Shown one piece after another: positions 23,027-35,619 of a DNA stretch of 64,000 bases (position 1 is the first letter of the stretch; every line of letters begins with the position of its first letter). The position numbers and the translations under genes were made by a program. Below the pieces are notes generated by a model. It was not told where the DNA came from. It saw nothing but the letters and a program-made list of their open reading frames with translations, and searched no databases. The DNA comes from Anastatus disparis (taxonomy: Eukaryota; Arthropoda; Insecta; Hymenoptera; Eupelmidae), in assembly GCA_017163975.1 (NCBI GenBank), contig JAFFSR010000010.1, positions 2,025,001 through 2,089,000 on the forward strand, in the 5' to 3' direction.

Positions 23027-26000
23027 CACTGAGAAAAAAATTTAGTTGGATTAAGTAAGGCTTAATTGAATCAATAAAATCCCTTAGGTGCGGGCGGCAC
23101 ATAAAATATTTTGTTACATTAATACAAATATTTTAATTGAGTCAAATAAATATTTCATTTTTTTAAATAAATATTTGATTCTACTAAACATCACAAATAT
23201 TGGTTAAAAATAATATTTTGTATTTTCAAATAAATATTTGACTTACTAAATGTCGCGAAGATTGATTCAATAAAATTAATTCATTGTTTTTATAAAAAAT
23301 TTTATCAATTAAAATGCCCATTTGTTTTTCTAATTGATTATTTCATTACATTAATATACATATTGAAATTAAATCAAATAATATTTTGTATTTTCAATTA
23401 AATATTTGACTTATTAAATGTCGCGAAGATTGATTCAATAAAATTAATTCATTGTTTTAATAAAAAAAATTATAGATTAAAATGTCCATTTGTTTTTCTA
23501 AATAATTATTTCATCATATTAATGCTATATTGAAATTAAATTAGTTCAATATTTTATATTTTCAAATGAAAGTTTAATTTATTGAATATTTTAAATTTAA
23601 TAAAATTTTAAGATTTAATAAAATTAATTCATTGTCTTAACAAAAAATTGATTAATTATTCGGTTATCTCAAATAAAATATTCCTTCAAAGTAAAGAAAT
23701 ATTTAATTAATTCGATTTATAGATATTTTAATCGAACAAATACTGTCTTTAATCAACAGTATTTGCTTTCAGTGATTTACATTTATTTATTAACATCAAT
23801 GAATTGACGACTCATTAAAGGACAGGTGAATATGATTCCATTTATTTATATGGTAAAGAATAACAATTATTAACATACTAACATTAGTATGCTTTATACA
23901 GTGATTGCACACGCAGTAAATCTAACATAAATTTCGCTCGCATTACAATTTACGTATTATCTTCGATTTTTAACTTCCTTATATATCAACTTAGAAGCCC
24001 TCTTACCGCTTGCGAGATCGAAAATTAACGACGCCACCAAGCGGTTGTATCGTCAAACCATCGAACTAAATGATTTTGTTAAAACAATAAATGTTTCTTT
24101 TAGATCAAATATGTCTTATTTGAATGAAATAAATTATGTAGATGAATCAAATAGTAGATTTACTTGATTTTAACAAGTATTTAATCAGATTTCTCTGTAA
24201 TTTTTATTAACTTTAGTACATATTTTGCTAAGTTATTCACTTAGCAAGACACGTATTTTAAACATGAGTTTGTTTGAGTATAAAGGATGATAACTTATAC
24301 AAAAAAATATTTTTCAAGAATATTAAATATTGATTTTAACATTATATTTCATTTGATTTAGTAAATATGTTATTAAATAGTAACTGCTTGTTTCAATAAA
24401 TATTTCATTAAGATAATCAAATAATTATTTAATCGATCTGATAAAGAAATTAATTAATACAACAAAATATTTAATTGGGACATAAATAATAAAATATTTA
24501 ATTGTTAAAAATAATAATTAATTCAATTAATCACTAATTTCATAGACGCAATATAATTAAATAATAAAAGTAATAAAATAATTTTATAGAACAAGATAAA
24601 TCAAATATTTGAATCAATTGAAAATTTAATTAATTTAATGAATCCAATTAATTATAATATAGCAATCAAATTATTTGACCAAAAGACAATGAGATATTTC
24701 ATAGAATCAATCATATATTTCATAAAGAGAAAAAACACATTCATCAAAGCAACTAAATATTGAATTAAAATGATTAGGTATTTCATTGGCCAGTGAAATA
24801 ATTTAATATAAGTCATACAATATTTATTTAAAACAATGAAATATCTTTTTGTTATTATTCAAAATTTATTGAAAGAATAAAACAATAATTTTGACATTAT
24901 TAAATATTTTATTAATATTATTAAATATATTATTGAACAGTAAAGTAATTTAATAGAGGTGATATAATAATTAATTAAATCAATGTAATATATTCTTATT
25001 TTAATCAAAATTTGATAAAAATAATAGAATAAATACGTTAGAATTAGTAAACATTTTATTAAGATAATTAAATATATTATTAAACATTAAAGTAATTTTA
25101 TGGAAATGTTAATATAATATTTAATTGAATCAATGAAATATATTCTTGTTTCAATAATAACTTGATAGAAATAATAGGATAAATATATTTGGTTTAATAA
25201 ATATTTCATTAAGATAATCAAATATATTATTAAACATTAAAGTAATTCAATAGAAGTGTTAATACAATATTTAATTAAATCAGTGACATATATTCTTGAT
25301 TCAATAACAATTTGATAGAAATAATAAAATAAATATATTTGGTTTAATAAATATTTCATTAAAATAATCTAATACATTATTGAACATTAAAGTAATTTAA
25401 TGGAAGTGTTAATATAATATTTAATTAAATCAGTGAATTATATTCTTGTTTCAATAACAACTTGATAGAAATAATAGAATAAATATATTCGGTTTAATAA
25501 ATATTTCTTTAAAAAAAATTTAATATCTAATTTTACGTTGCACCCCATATGGAAATAATTTATGTGAAAAACTGTAAATAATAGTAAATAATTGTAAATA
25601 ACTGTTAAAAAATGTAGGAATTGAGACATAAATAATAGTTATTTACAGTTATTTACTATTATTTATTATTAATTACTATTATTTACAGTTATTTACAGTT
25701 ATTAACTGTTATTTACAGTTATTTACAATTATTTACAATTATTTACAGTTTTTTATAATTATTTACAATTATTCATAATTATTTACAGTTATTCATAATT
25801 ATTTAGAGTTATTTACATTTTCAAAAATTTTTGAATTAGTGGATAATTTAATGTTATTAATAATTATTTACAATTATTTATAGTTATTTACAGTTATTTA
25901 CAGTTTTTTACAGTTATTTACAGTTATTTATAATTATTTACAACTATTTACAATTTTCCATAGTTTTTTACAATTATTTACAGTTATTCACATTTTTAAA

Positions 26001-27071
26001 AATTTTCGCCTATATATAAAATTATTGAATAAATTTGTGATAATTTTCGAAAATGTAAATAACTGCAAATAATTGTAAAAAACTATAAATAATCGTAAAT
26101 AACTGTAAATAATTGTGAAAAAAGTGAATAAATGTAAATAACTGTAAATAAATATAAATAACTGCAAATAAGTGTAAATAACAGTTAATAAGTGTAAATA
26201 ACAGTTAATAACTGTAAATAAGTGTAAATAACAGTAAATAATTGTAAATAATTGTAAATAACTGTTATTTATGTCTCAATTCCCACATTTTTTAACACTT
26301 TTCTACAGTTATTTACAGTTATTTACATTTATTTACATTTATTTACAGTTATTAACAGTTATTTACAATTATATCCAAAAATTTTTTCCATATGGGACCT
26401 TTCTTGACTTTAAAAAAATAATTTATTGGTTTTCTTTTTGTAAATTCATTGAAATCGGATTTATTGATTTTAAGGAACCTATTTCTTTCAATCAATTGCA
26501 ATTTTTATTGAAATGCTGATCAAATTTTATGTGTTATATACAACAAAATATTTTTTTTTATACAATCACATATATTATTAATTAAATGACAATGTTATTA
26601 ACTTAATGAAGCATTAATTTACAATATAAGCTTCTTTAACTTAATCGGATGACCATTAATTCAAGCAAATATTATATTGATGATTGACCAATATTTTTTA
26701 ATTGTTATAAAAGATTTTGTAAATTTAACAAACGATTTACTAAAATAAATATTTAATTACTGTAACAAAATATATAGATAATTTACAAACATATTCTATT
26801 GTTACAAATAAATATTTTATAAAATTTTATCAGCTGCCATGAAATTGATTTGATTAAATCAATCAAATAATTTAACCAAAACAATAAATTTTTCTTTATT
26901 TTAAAAAAATATTTATTTTTTTTAACTTAGGTATCAATTTTTTTTATCCCAACTAAATATTTCAGTGATTTAATAACCTTGCATATTACTTCAATCAAAA
27001 TTAATTTTTATCAACAAAATATTTAATAACTAAATTTATTTCATTGACTCAACTAAATTTTTTTCTCAGTG
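23027..27071. mobile_element. CACTG-family element (copy C), TA target duplication
   Basis: The ends are CACTGAGAAAAAAATTTAG and its inverse ending TTTCTCAGTG, flanked by TA at 23025-23026 and 27072-27073. It is about 4.0 kb of AT-rich non-coding DNA, collinear with copy D at 29714-33360 except for the 853-bp palindromic insert. It interrupts ORF3 of the LTR element without changing the frame of the surrounding codons once removed. TA duplication suggests a Tc1/mariner-type transposase in trans. Confidence 0.85.
25544..26396. mobile_element. 853-bp palindromic element of ATTTACAGTT repeats, CCC...GGG ends
   Basis: Starts CCCATATGGAAATAATTT and ends TTTTTTCCATATGGG, flanked by AC (25542-25543 and 26397-26398). 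Copy D has the uninterrupted site (TTACGTTGCACCTTTCTTG near 32678). The interior is almost entirely the decamer ATTTACAGTT and variants, in one orientation in the first half and inverted in the second, with short non-repetitive spacers near 25820 and 26000. Reported open frames here are repeat products. Confidence 0.8.
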
Positions 27072-28479
27072 TAGGATTTTTAAAGGAAAGGACCGTACGT
27101 CGGCGATAGTGCAGGCTGACCACATCGAGTCTTCGTGTTTGCATTAGTGTAAATCCTGCCTAAAACAGCTCATTTGGAAGTATAAAGACGGATCTGAAAA
27201 GTATGTAAGGGTAAAACCTGATTTTAAGTGTAAGCAGACCGTCGCAGGCAAGCAACCAAGCCTTCGATGTTTCTCACCTGAGCTCGCCCAAGTTTTAGCA
27301 TGTGGAGACGCGGTCAGCATTATTTGCTCGAACCTAGGTCCCGGTGATTTCTTTAATTTTTATAAAGCGACGGGTTTCCACCCAGTTTTTCACAAGTTGA
27401 GCGTACATTTTGACGCGTCGATCAACAGGTATAGAGGAGCTCAAGGAGTAGAACTTATGTATAAAGATGCTAAAACTTTTAAATTTTCTAGTGTAAGTTT
27501 TCCATTAAATTCACACGAAGCTTATATGGTTAATGTAAATATGTTATTTGAAAGACAATTCGTGTATGTAAATAAATCTAGGGATAGATGTAAGGTAAAG
27601 TTGATAGATTTGACAGGCATCGAAGCATCGAATCGAATTTTTGTTAATTTATCCGAGCACTTCGACGTGCAAGAACTGCGTGTTGGGACTACCCGGGCGC
27701 TATTCGATAGGGAGTTTAGGTTGTTAGGGTTAAGCAATTTATGTTTTGTTAATTGCGTTAATGTGCGTTTAAAATTTTTGTATGAACCAAACTTTAAAAG
27801 CCTGACGACTTTATCTTTAATCAATTGTAAAAAACTTCTTATGGAGGCATTATTTGATTTTGTAAAAGAGAATCAGTCGCTTAAAGAGCTTCAGTTAATT
27901 AATTGTAGTAATATAGACATTGATAGAGTGGATTTCACTATCATTGAAGCAGTTTTTTCTGGTAAAAACGTACTGGAATCATTTCAGTATTCATTTGATT
28001 ATAGAGTAGACTTACAAGTCAAATGGCTGTATCAGCCTTCATTAAAACTGAACGAAAGAATTAAGCGCCTGAATCTCTCTAATAATGGTAAACTTGAGCA
28101 TTTAGTGCGTTTTATGCTTCCATGCATTCCAAATGTGACAAGATTGAACGTGTTAGGTTTGAAGTTTCAAGAGCCGTTAAATTTGTCACGACTCTCGCAA
28201 CTTCAAGAGTGTTCAGTTGATTATAGCTTACAAGCGAATGAAACTTTAAACTCTATTAGCAGTGTCAAAATTAACAATATTCAAGTAGTTAATCGTTTAG
28301 GTAAAAAGAAAACTAAGGCTTTATCGCTTAATTTTTTAGTAAATATGATTGAATGGTCAAGTCAATTACGAGTCGTTTTAGACAATTGCTATGTTCCTGG
28401 TAATAGTTACATTTGGAGTGTACTAAAAAGAAAAAATAAAAATAAAAAGTTTGGAAAAAAGCTTAATTATAGATTCTAA

Positions 28480-28726
28480 AAAGTTATCATAATTTTGTAA
28501 ACCAGACATGAAATATGCGTTTTTAATGTAATATGTTTTGTAAAAGCGATATGTTAATTTGTAAAGGGCATTACGGCTGACAAAATAAATAAAATGAGAA
28601 ATGTAATGTAAACAAAAAAAGAAAAGAAATGTAATTGCAGAGAAGTATATATATGTATATATTTCATCGTCAAGTCTTTAATGAATTAATCATTTGCAAT
28701 TAATATTTTTTTCCTTTTTTCCTTTT
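28480..28726 (+). other. 3' untranslated region of the LTR element
   Basis: Between ORF3 and the polypurine tract: AT-rich, with poly-T stretches. No gene. Confidence 0.5.
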
Positions 28727-28738
28727 GAGGGGGAGTAG
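28727..28738 (+). other. Polypurine tract
   Basis: GAGGGGGAGTAG lies directly before the 3' LTR, the usual position for the plus-strand primer of reverse transcription. Confidence 0.8.
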
Positions 28739-29067
28739 TGTAGGTGTCTACACGCTAAGCGCCTTAGTGCGCATGTCAGAAATTGTTGTAGAGGGCTTTC
28801 GGGCCTCGTTGCGAGACGCGTCAGCGTCGTTAGTCAGTCGTGCTAGAGCCTCAGCACTGTAAACCAAATAAAGACTTATAGCTGGTAGTTCCAGCGTAAT
28901 ATTGTAATTGTATTTAATCTTGGTCTTTCTTTCTTCTGCCTAGATTCCTCCCGATTCTTAACACGCGTGCCTCCATAGACGGGCACATTCTTATCTTGTA
29001 TAACAATTAAGTGGACAACTATAAACCATCCACTACAAACGTCTACATTGACTCAACAACGTCTATA
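28739..29067 (+). repeat. 3' LTR (329 bp)
   Basis: Starts TGTAGGTGTCTACACGC and ends CAACGTCTATA. It keeps the 73 bp absent from the 5' LTR, which include GGGCCTCGTTGCGAGACGCG. The remaining sequence differs from the 5' LTR at very few positions. Confidence 0.93.
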
Positions 29068-29071
29068 ATAT

Positions 29072-29713
29072 ATTTATTCAAATTCATTTTGTTCTATCAA
29101 ACAAATAAAATATTTGATTTTAAATAAATCGTTTATTTTATTTAAATAATTATTCTGTTTTATCCAACTAAATTTTGGTTATTTCAAATAAATGCTAATT
29201 CAAATGAACGTGTTTTTAATTCAAAACTAATTTATTTCATTTAAACAAATGATTCTGTTTAACTTAATAAATATTTATTCAAATTTATTTTGTTCGTTCA
29301 AACAAATAAATATATTGATTTAAAATGAACCATTTATTTGATTTAATTAATGATTCTGTTTTATCTAACTAAATATTGGTTAATTCAAATAAACCATTTT
29401 TTATATTCAAAATCAATTTGTTTCTTTTAAATAAATAATTTATATTGATCATTATATTTTATGCACACGCAACTGGAAATTACATACCAGTGTGCCACTC
29501 TACATTAATTCATTGTATTTTAAATTCACGCATTGAAGAATTAAATTATAAAAAATCATTAAAATGTTTAATTTTCATATTCGCTAAGGTTTATGATAAT
29601 GTTTGTTAATTGTAATTCATAAACTTTTATAGAGAAGTTTGAGCGCATGAATTTACATTTAATTTTAAAATTGAGTTTAATGTTTAGAGATATCAAATTA
29701 TATATAGTGTGTA
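29072..29713. other. End of CACTG copy E and unassigned AT-rich DNA
   Basis: To about 29450 the sequence continues the AAATATTT style of copy E. Beyond that I recognise nothing. TA at 29712-29713 is the target duplication of the next element. Confidence 0.45.
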
Positions 29714-32700
29714 CACTGAGAAAAAAATTTAGTTGGATTAAGTAAGGCTTAATTGAATCAATGAAATCCCTTAGGTGCGGGCGGCACATAAAATATTTTG
29801 TTACATTGATACAAATATTTTAATTGAGTCAAATAAATATTTCATTTTTTTAAAATAAATATTTGATTCTACTAAACATCACAAATATTGGTTGAATAAA
29901 ATTAATTTATTTAAAAAAAATTTTTTATTAATTCAAATGCATATTTGTTTTTCTAATTACTTATTTCATTACATCAATATGCATGTAGTAACTGAATCAA
30001 ATAATATTTTGTATTTTCAAATAAATATTTGACTTACTAAATGTCGCGAAGATTGATGCAATAAAATTAATTCATTGTTTTTATAAAAAATTTTATCAAT
30101 TAAAATGCCCATTTATTTTTCTAGTTGATTATTTCATTACATTAAAATATATATTGGAATTAAATCAAATAATATTTTGTATTTTCAATTAAATATTTGA
30201 CTTATTAAATGTCGCGAAGATTGATTCAATAAAATTAATTCATTGTTTTAATACAAAAAATTATTAATTAAAATGTCCATTTGTTTTTCTAATTAATTAT
30301 TTCATCATATTAATGTTATATTGAAATTAAATTAGTTCAATATTTTATATTTTCAAATGAAAGTTTAATTTATTGAATATTTTAAATTTGATAAAATTTT
30401 AAGATTTAATAAAATTAATTCATTGTCTTCAAAAAATTGATTAATTATTTGGTTTCACAAATAAAATATTTCTTCAAAGTAAAGAAATATTTAATTAATT
30501 CGATTTATAGATATTTTAATCGAACAAATAGTGTCTTTAATCAACAGTATTTGCTTTCAGTGATTTATATTTATTTATCAACATCAATGAATTGATGACT
30601 CATTAAAGGACAGGTGAATATGATTCCATTTATTTATATGGTAAAGAATAACAATTATTAACATACTAACATTAGTATGCTTTATACAGTGATCGCACAC
30701 GCAGTAAATCTAACATAAATTTCGCTCGCATTACAATTTACGTCTATACAATTATATATCTTGGATTTTTAACTTCCTTATATATCAACTTAGAAGCCCT
30801 CTTACCGCTTGCGAGATCGAAAATTAACGACGCCACCAAGCGGTAGTATCATCGAACCATCGAACTAAATGATTTTGTTAAAACAATAAATGATTCTTTT
30901 AGATCAAATATGTCTTATTTGAATGAAATAAATTATGTAGTTGAATCAAATAATGGATTTACTTTATTTTAAGATGTATTTAATCAGATTTCTCTGTAAT
31001 TTTTATTAACTTTAGTACATATTTTGCTAAGTTATTCACTTAGCAAGACACGTATTTAAAACATGAGTTTGTTTGAGTATAAAGGATGATAACTTATACA
31101 AAAAAATATTTTTTGATAATATTAAATATTAATTTTAACATTATATTTCATTTGATTTAGTAAATATGTTATTAAATAGTAACTGCTTGTTTCAATAAAT
31201 ATTTCATTAAGATAATCAAATAATTATTTAATCGATCTGATAAAGAAATTAATTAATACAACAAAATATTTAATTGGGACATAAATAATAAAATATTTAA
31301 TTGTTAAAAATAATAATTAATTCAATTAATCACTGATTTCATAGACGCAATATAATTAAATAATAAAAGTAATAAAATAATTTTATAGAACAAAATAAAT
31401 CAAATATTTGAATCAATTGAAAATTTAATTAATTTAATGCATCCAATTAATTATAATATAGCGATGAAATTATTTGAGTAAAAGACAATGAGATATTTCA
31501 TAGAATCAATCATATATTTCATAAAGAGAAAAAACGCATTCATCAAAGTAACTAAATATTGAATTTAAATGATTAGGTATTTCATTGGCCAGTGAAATAA
31601 TTTAATATGTCATGCAATATTTATTTAAAAAACTGAAATATCTTTTTGTTACTATTCAAAATTTATTGAAAGAATAAAACAATAATTTTGACATTATTAA
31701 ATATTTTATTAATATTATTAAATATATTATTGAACAGTAAAGTAATTTAATAGAGGTGATATAATAATTAATTAAATCAATGTAATATATTCTTATTTTA
31801 ATCAAAATTTGATAAAAATACGTTAGAATTAGTAAACATTTTATTAAGATAATTAAATATATTATTAAACATCAAAGTAATGTAGTAGAAGTATTATAAT
31901 ATTTAATTGAATTAGTGAAATATATTCTTATGTCAATCAAAACTTAATAGAATTAATAATATAAATATATTTGGTTTAATAAATATTTCATTGAGATAAT
32001 CAAATATATTATTGAACATTAAAGTAATTTTATGGAAGTGTTAATATAATATTTAATTGAATCAATGAAATATATTCTTGTTCCAATAACAACTTGATAG
32101 AAATAATAGAATAAATATATTTGGTTTAATAAATATTTCATTAAGATAATCAAATATATTATTAAACATTAAAGTAATTTAATAGAAGTTTTAATAGAAT
32201 ATTTAATTAAATCAGTGACATATATTCTTGATTCAATAACAATTTGATAGAAATAATAAAATAAATATATTTGGTTTAATAAATATTTCATTAAGGGGAT
32301 GTAATAGGGTATATGATTTCTACATAGTTACCGACATTGCAGTTTCCCAAAATTTTTATCTTTATTCAAAGATTTTCAGAAATATTTCTATATTAGGCTC
32401 TTTATTAGTAGAAATGCAAGACTGTAATATAGAGATATTTTTAAAAATCTTGGATTAAGAACCAATAACTTGAAAAACTGTAATGTCGGTATTTTACATC
32501 CCCTTAAGATAATCTAATACATTATTGAACATCAAAGTAATTTAATGGAAGTGTTAATATAATATTTAATTAAATCAGTGAATTATATTCTTGTTTCAAT
32601 AACAACTTGATAGAAATAATAAAATAAATATATTCGATCTAATAAATATTTCTTTAAAAAAAATTTAATATCTGATTTTACGTTGCACCTTTCTTGACTT

Positions 32701-33360
32701 TAAAAAAATAATTTATTGGTTTTCTTTTTGTGAATTCATTGAAATCGGATTTGTTGATTTTAAAAAACCTATTTCTTTAAATTAATTGTAATTTTTATTG
32801 AAATGCTGATCAAATTTTATGTGTTATACACAACAAAATATTGTTTTTATACAATCACATATATTATTAATTAAATGACAATGTTATTAACTTAGTGAAG
32901 CGTTTATTTACAATATAAGCTTCTTTAACTTAATCGGATGACCGTTAATTCAAGCAAATATTATATTGATGATTGACCAATATTTTTTTATTGTTATAAA
33001 AGATTTTGTAAATTTAACAAACGATTTACTAAAATAAATATTTAATTACTGTAACAAAATATATAGATAATTTACAAACATATTCTATTGTTACAAATAA
33101 ATATTTTATAAAATTTTATCAGCTGCCATGAAATTGATTTGATTAAATCAATCAAATAATTTAACCAAAACAATAAATTTTTCTTTATTTAAAAAAAATG
33201 TTTATTTTTTTTTAACTTGGGTATCATTTTTTTTATCTCAACTAAATATTTCAGTGATTTAATAACTTTGCATATTACTTCAATCAAAATTAATTTTTAT
33301 CAACAAAATATTTAATAACTAAATTTATTTCATTGACTCAACTAAATTTTTTTCTCAGTG
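29714..33360. mobile_element. CACTG-family element (copy D), TA target duplication
   Basis: Same ends as copy C, with TA at 29712-29713 and 33361-33362. 3.65 kb, non-coding, collinear with copy C. The shared GC-richer core at about 30700-30845 contains TTGCGAGATCGAAAATTAAC and ACGACGCCACCAAGCGGT. It carries a TTAA MITE at 32295-32503. Confidence 0.88.
32295..32503. mobile_element. TTAA MITE with GGGGATGTAA ends
   Basis: TTAA at 32291-32294 and 32504-32507. The ends GGGGATGTAA and TTACATCCCC are exact inverted repeats, and the internal arms partly pair. Copy C has the empty site near 25360. Confidence 0.88.
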
Positions 33361-33362
33361 TA

Positions 33363-33818
33363 TTAAATTTCATTCCAAATTTTCTATTATTTGTTCATAT
33401 TGAAATCATGCATCACTGTACAATTTGACATTCATTCTTTGTATTTCGAATTCATTTACTGATGAATGAAATTGCGGAAAATTATTAGAATGTGAATTCT
33501 CCATGTTCATTAATTCTCATAATAACGTTCCTTACTTTTCATTTATAGGCTATCAAAAATAAGTATTAATGTATTCATTCATTTCGAGTTTTTTTGTCAT
33601 TGAATTTAATGTTCTGAAACATCAAATTGTATGTCAGTTGAAAAAAATTTTCATTTCTAATGTCCATTAAATTTGGTAATACTAATCATTATATTTCGTG
33701 TACATGATATTGGAAATCACATACTATTACACAATTTAGTTTTAATTCATTATGTTTTAAATTCACGCACTTATGATTGAAATTACTTGAAATTATTAAA
33801 ATCTGAATTCTCTATGTA
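33363..33818. other. No recognised feature
   Basis: AT-rich sequence with no supported gene or element end. Confidence 0.4.
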
Positions 33819-34638
33819 CACTTGGCGGAAAGGATATTTTTCCGAATGTGTACCTCAAATGGTAGCGCTGCATATTTTACCAGAGATGTAAGAAAACTTC
33901 GAATTATTCATTAAGTTTCGCATCATGATTATTTTGTTTTTTCTTACAGGTTATTCATGCGAAATTCAAATGATAACAACTTAAATTTTATTGTTTATAT
34001 AATTTAGATTCACAATATTAGATCTAATATGATTATTGAACTAAGAAATAAAAATTTTATTTAATAAAATTATAATTCGGATCATGAAAAAAGAAAGTAA
34101 TATTGTTTGTTTACTAAAATTATGTCATTAAGAGGAGGTCACGTATCTCTGTCCTTTTCTAATCAAAAAATTGAGTTTTTTACAAAAACTAATAACTTTA
34201 TCAAAAAACGAAGAGAAAGCCGCATCTCGTAATAAAAAAAAGCAATATTTTCTTTGATAAGAAAGAATTAATTTAATTGCTTCGTTTTCAAGAAAACCTT
34301 GAAAAACTTAAATCATAGAGGTTAGGGTGGACAATTTGGTTTTTTAAGGTTTTTTTGAGAACGAAGCAATAAAATTAATTTTTTCTAATCAAAGAAAATA
34401 TTGCTTTTTTTGATACAAGATGCGGCTTTCTCTTCATTTTTTGCTAAAGTTATTAGTTTTTGTGAAAAAATCATTTCTTTGATTAGAAAAGGACAGAGAT
34501 ACGTGACCTCCTCTTAAGTAATAAGTAACGATGATGCGAAATTTGCTCTGTAAGTTGGAATTGTCTTATGCCTGTGGTAAAATATGCGATGTTGCCATTT
34601 GAGGTTAACATTCGGAAAAATATCCTTTCCGCCAAGTG
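33819..34638. mobile_element. CACTTGGCGG-ended element, copy 1, with nested TTAA MITE
   Basis: The ends CACTTGGCGGAAAGGATA and its inverse are flanked by TA inside a palindromic ATGTACAT context, so the duplication is ambiguous. It matches the uninterrupted copy at 60174-60598. Subterminal arms also pair (CTCAAATGG / CCATTTGAG). The MITE at 34132-34513 splits it at TTAA. Confidence 0.85.
34132..34513. mobile_element. TTAA foldback MITE, GAGGAGGTCACG variant
   Basis: TTAA at 34128-34131 and 34514-34517, arms pairing over nearly the whole length. The copy at 60174-60598 shows the empty TTAA near 60476, which proves the 4-bp target. Confidence 0.92.
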
Positions 34639-34797
34639 TACATAATATTTCATGATAATATTTGTTATTTATCATTCATTATGGACTAAAAAAAATGTAT
34701 TGGTGCATTAATTTATTTCAATTTTTTTTAATTGGATTGAAAGTTTAGAATCATTAAATTTTAGATGATGTATGAAAAATTCCATTTCAAATGTCCA
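34639..34797. other. Short AT-rich spacer between elements
   Basis: About 160 bp of AT-rich sequence between two mobile elements, with nothing recognised in it. Confidence 0.4.
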
Positions 34798-35619
34798 TTA
34801 AGAGGAGGTCACGTATTTCTGTCTTTTTCTAATCAAAGAATTGAGTTTTTTTACACAAACTAACAACTTTAGCAAAAATTGAAGAGAAAGCCGCATCTCG
34901 TAATGAAAAAAGCAATATTTTTTTTGATAAGAAAGAATTAATTTTATTGTTTCGTTTTCAAGAAAACCTTGAAAAACTTAAATCATAGAGGTTAGGGTGA
35001 ACAATTCGGCTTTTCAAGGTTTTCTTGAGAACGAAGCAACCCACATAGCACCGAAGCTTCCAGGAAGCTTTCAGGAAGCTTCCATAAAAGGTTCTTAAGA
35101 TTCCCGGAAGCTCACATGTAAGCTTCCTGGAAGCGTCAAATGTCCCGCGCACTTTTCATTCATAAAAATTCAATGGAAGCTTCCAGGAAGCTTCCGTGGA
35201 AGAAATCAGTAAGCTTCCATGGAAGCTAGCATAAAGGTCTTTTTGAATCTTACAAGAAGTTTCCAAGGAAGATTGCCGCAAGGTTCCAAAAGTACTCCAT
35301 GGAAGCTTCCACGGAATAATGCAAAAAGCTTACATGCAAGCTGCCGTAAAAGCTTTAATTAAAGCTTCCTGGAAGCGTAAAATTTCCCGTGCACTTTTCT
35401 TTCAGAAAGATTCAATGGAAGATTTCAGGAAGCTTTCGTGGTAGAAATCAGTAAGCTTCCATGGAAGCTAGCATGAAGGCCTTTTGAATCTTACAAGAAG
35501 CTTTCAAGGAAGATTGCCGTAAGGTTCCAAAAATACTTCATAGAAGCTTCCATAAAAAAATGCTAAAAGCTTCTTGGAAGATTCTAGTGTAAGGTTCCCG
35601 GAGGCTTTGGGGAAGTCAA

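Larger units (their letters stand above)
22687..28479 (+). pseudogene. ORF3 of the Gypsy-type element: leucine-rich-repeat protein, split by an insertion
   Basis: The frame runs from ATG 22687 to 23026, is interrupted by the CACTG element, and continues in the same frame from 27074 to 28479, about 580 codons when one TA is counted. One in-frame TAG remains at 27145-27147. The N-terminal part is histidine-rich (HHHRHLTRG) with no recognised domain. The C-terminal 250 residues are a series of leucine-rich repeats of 21-31 residues with LxxLxLxxCxxL cores (LSNLCFVNCVNV, LTTLSLINCKKL, LKELQLINCSNI, IKRLNLSNNGKL). No signal peptide or membrane span is visible, so this is not an env-type protein, although it occupies the env position before the 3' LTR. 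A captured host gene, such as an F-box/LRR type, is a possible origin. That is inference. Confidence 0.7.
15568..29067 (+). mobile_element. Ty3/Gypsy-type LTR retrotransposon, defective, split by a CACTG element
   Basis: Two LTRs enclose Gag, a protease/RT/RNase H/integrase frame and a third ORF in one orientation. The target duplication is ATAT (15564-15567 and 29068-29071); joined flanks match the related stretch near 15361 that reads TTCAATATATATTTATTC. Domain order (protease, RT, RNase H, integrase) identifies Ty3/Gypsy. Without the 4.0-kb insertion at 23027-27071 the element is about 9.45 kb. Pol is broken by frame changes, a stop and an integrase deletion, so it cannot move by itself. 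Confidence 0.93.
11418..29450 (+). mobile_element. Old CACTG-family element (copy E), dismembered by later insertions
   Basis: It starts CACTGAAAAAAAAATTGAG at 11418 and continues with AT-rich sequence full of AAATATTT and ATTCAATAAA words. Its parts are 11418-11829, 14108-15567 and 29068 to about 29450. A GC-richer core near 14340-14480, including ACGACGCCACCAAGCGGT, is shared with the copies at 23027 and 29714, placing all three in one family. It is split by the CCC element at 11830 and the LTR element at 15568. The right end is not recognised and the limit given is approximate. Confidence 0.55.

Noticed and set aside
27397..28479. A free-standing host LRR gene
   Set aside because: It continues in frame with the part before the CACTG insertion and lies between pol and the polypurine tract of the LTR element.
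34958..35152. ORF in GGAAGCTTCC repeats, and similar ones at 37540, 38069, 38092 and 56693
   Set aside because: Repeat-derived; each crosses element borders or follows the 10-mer array.
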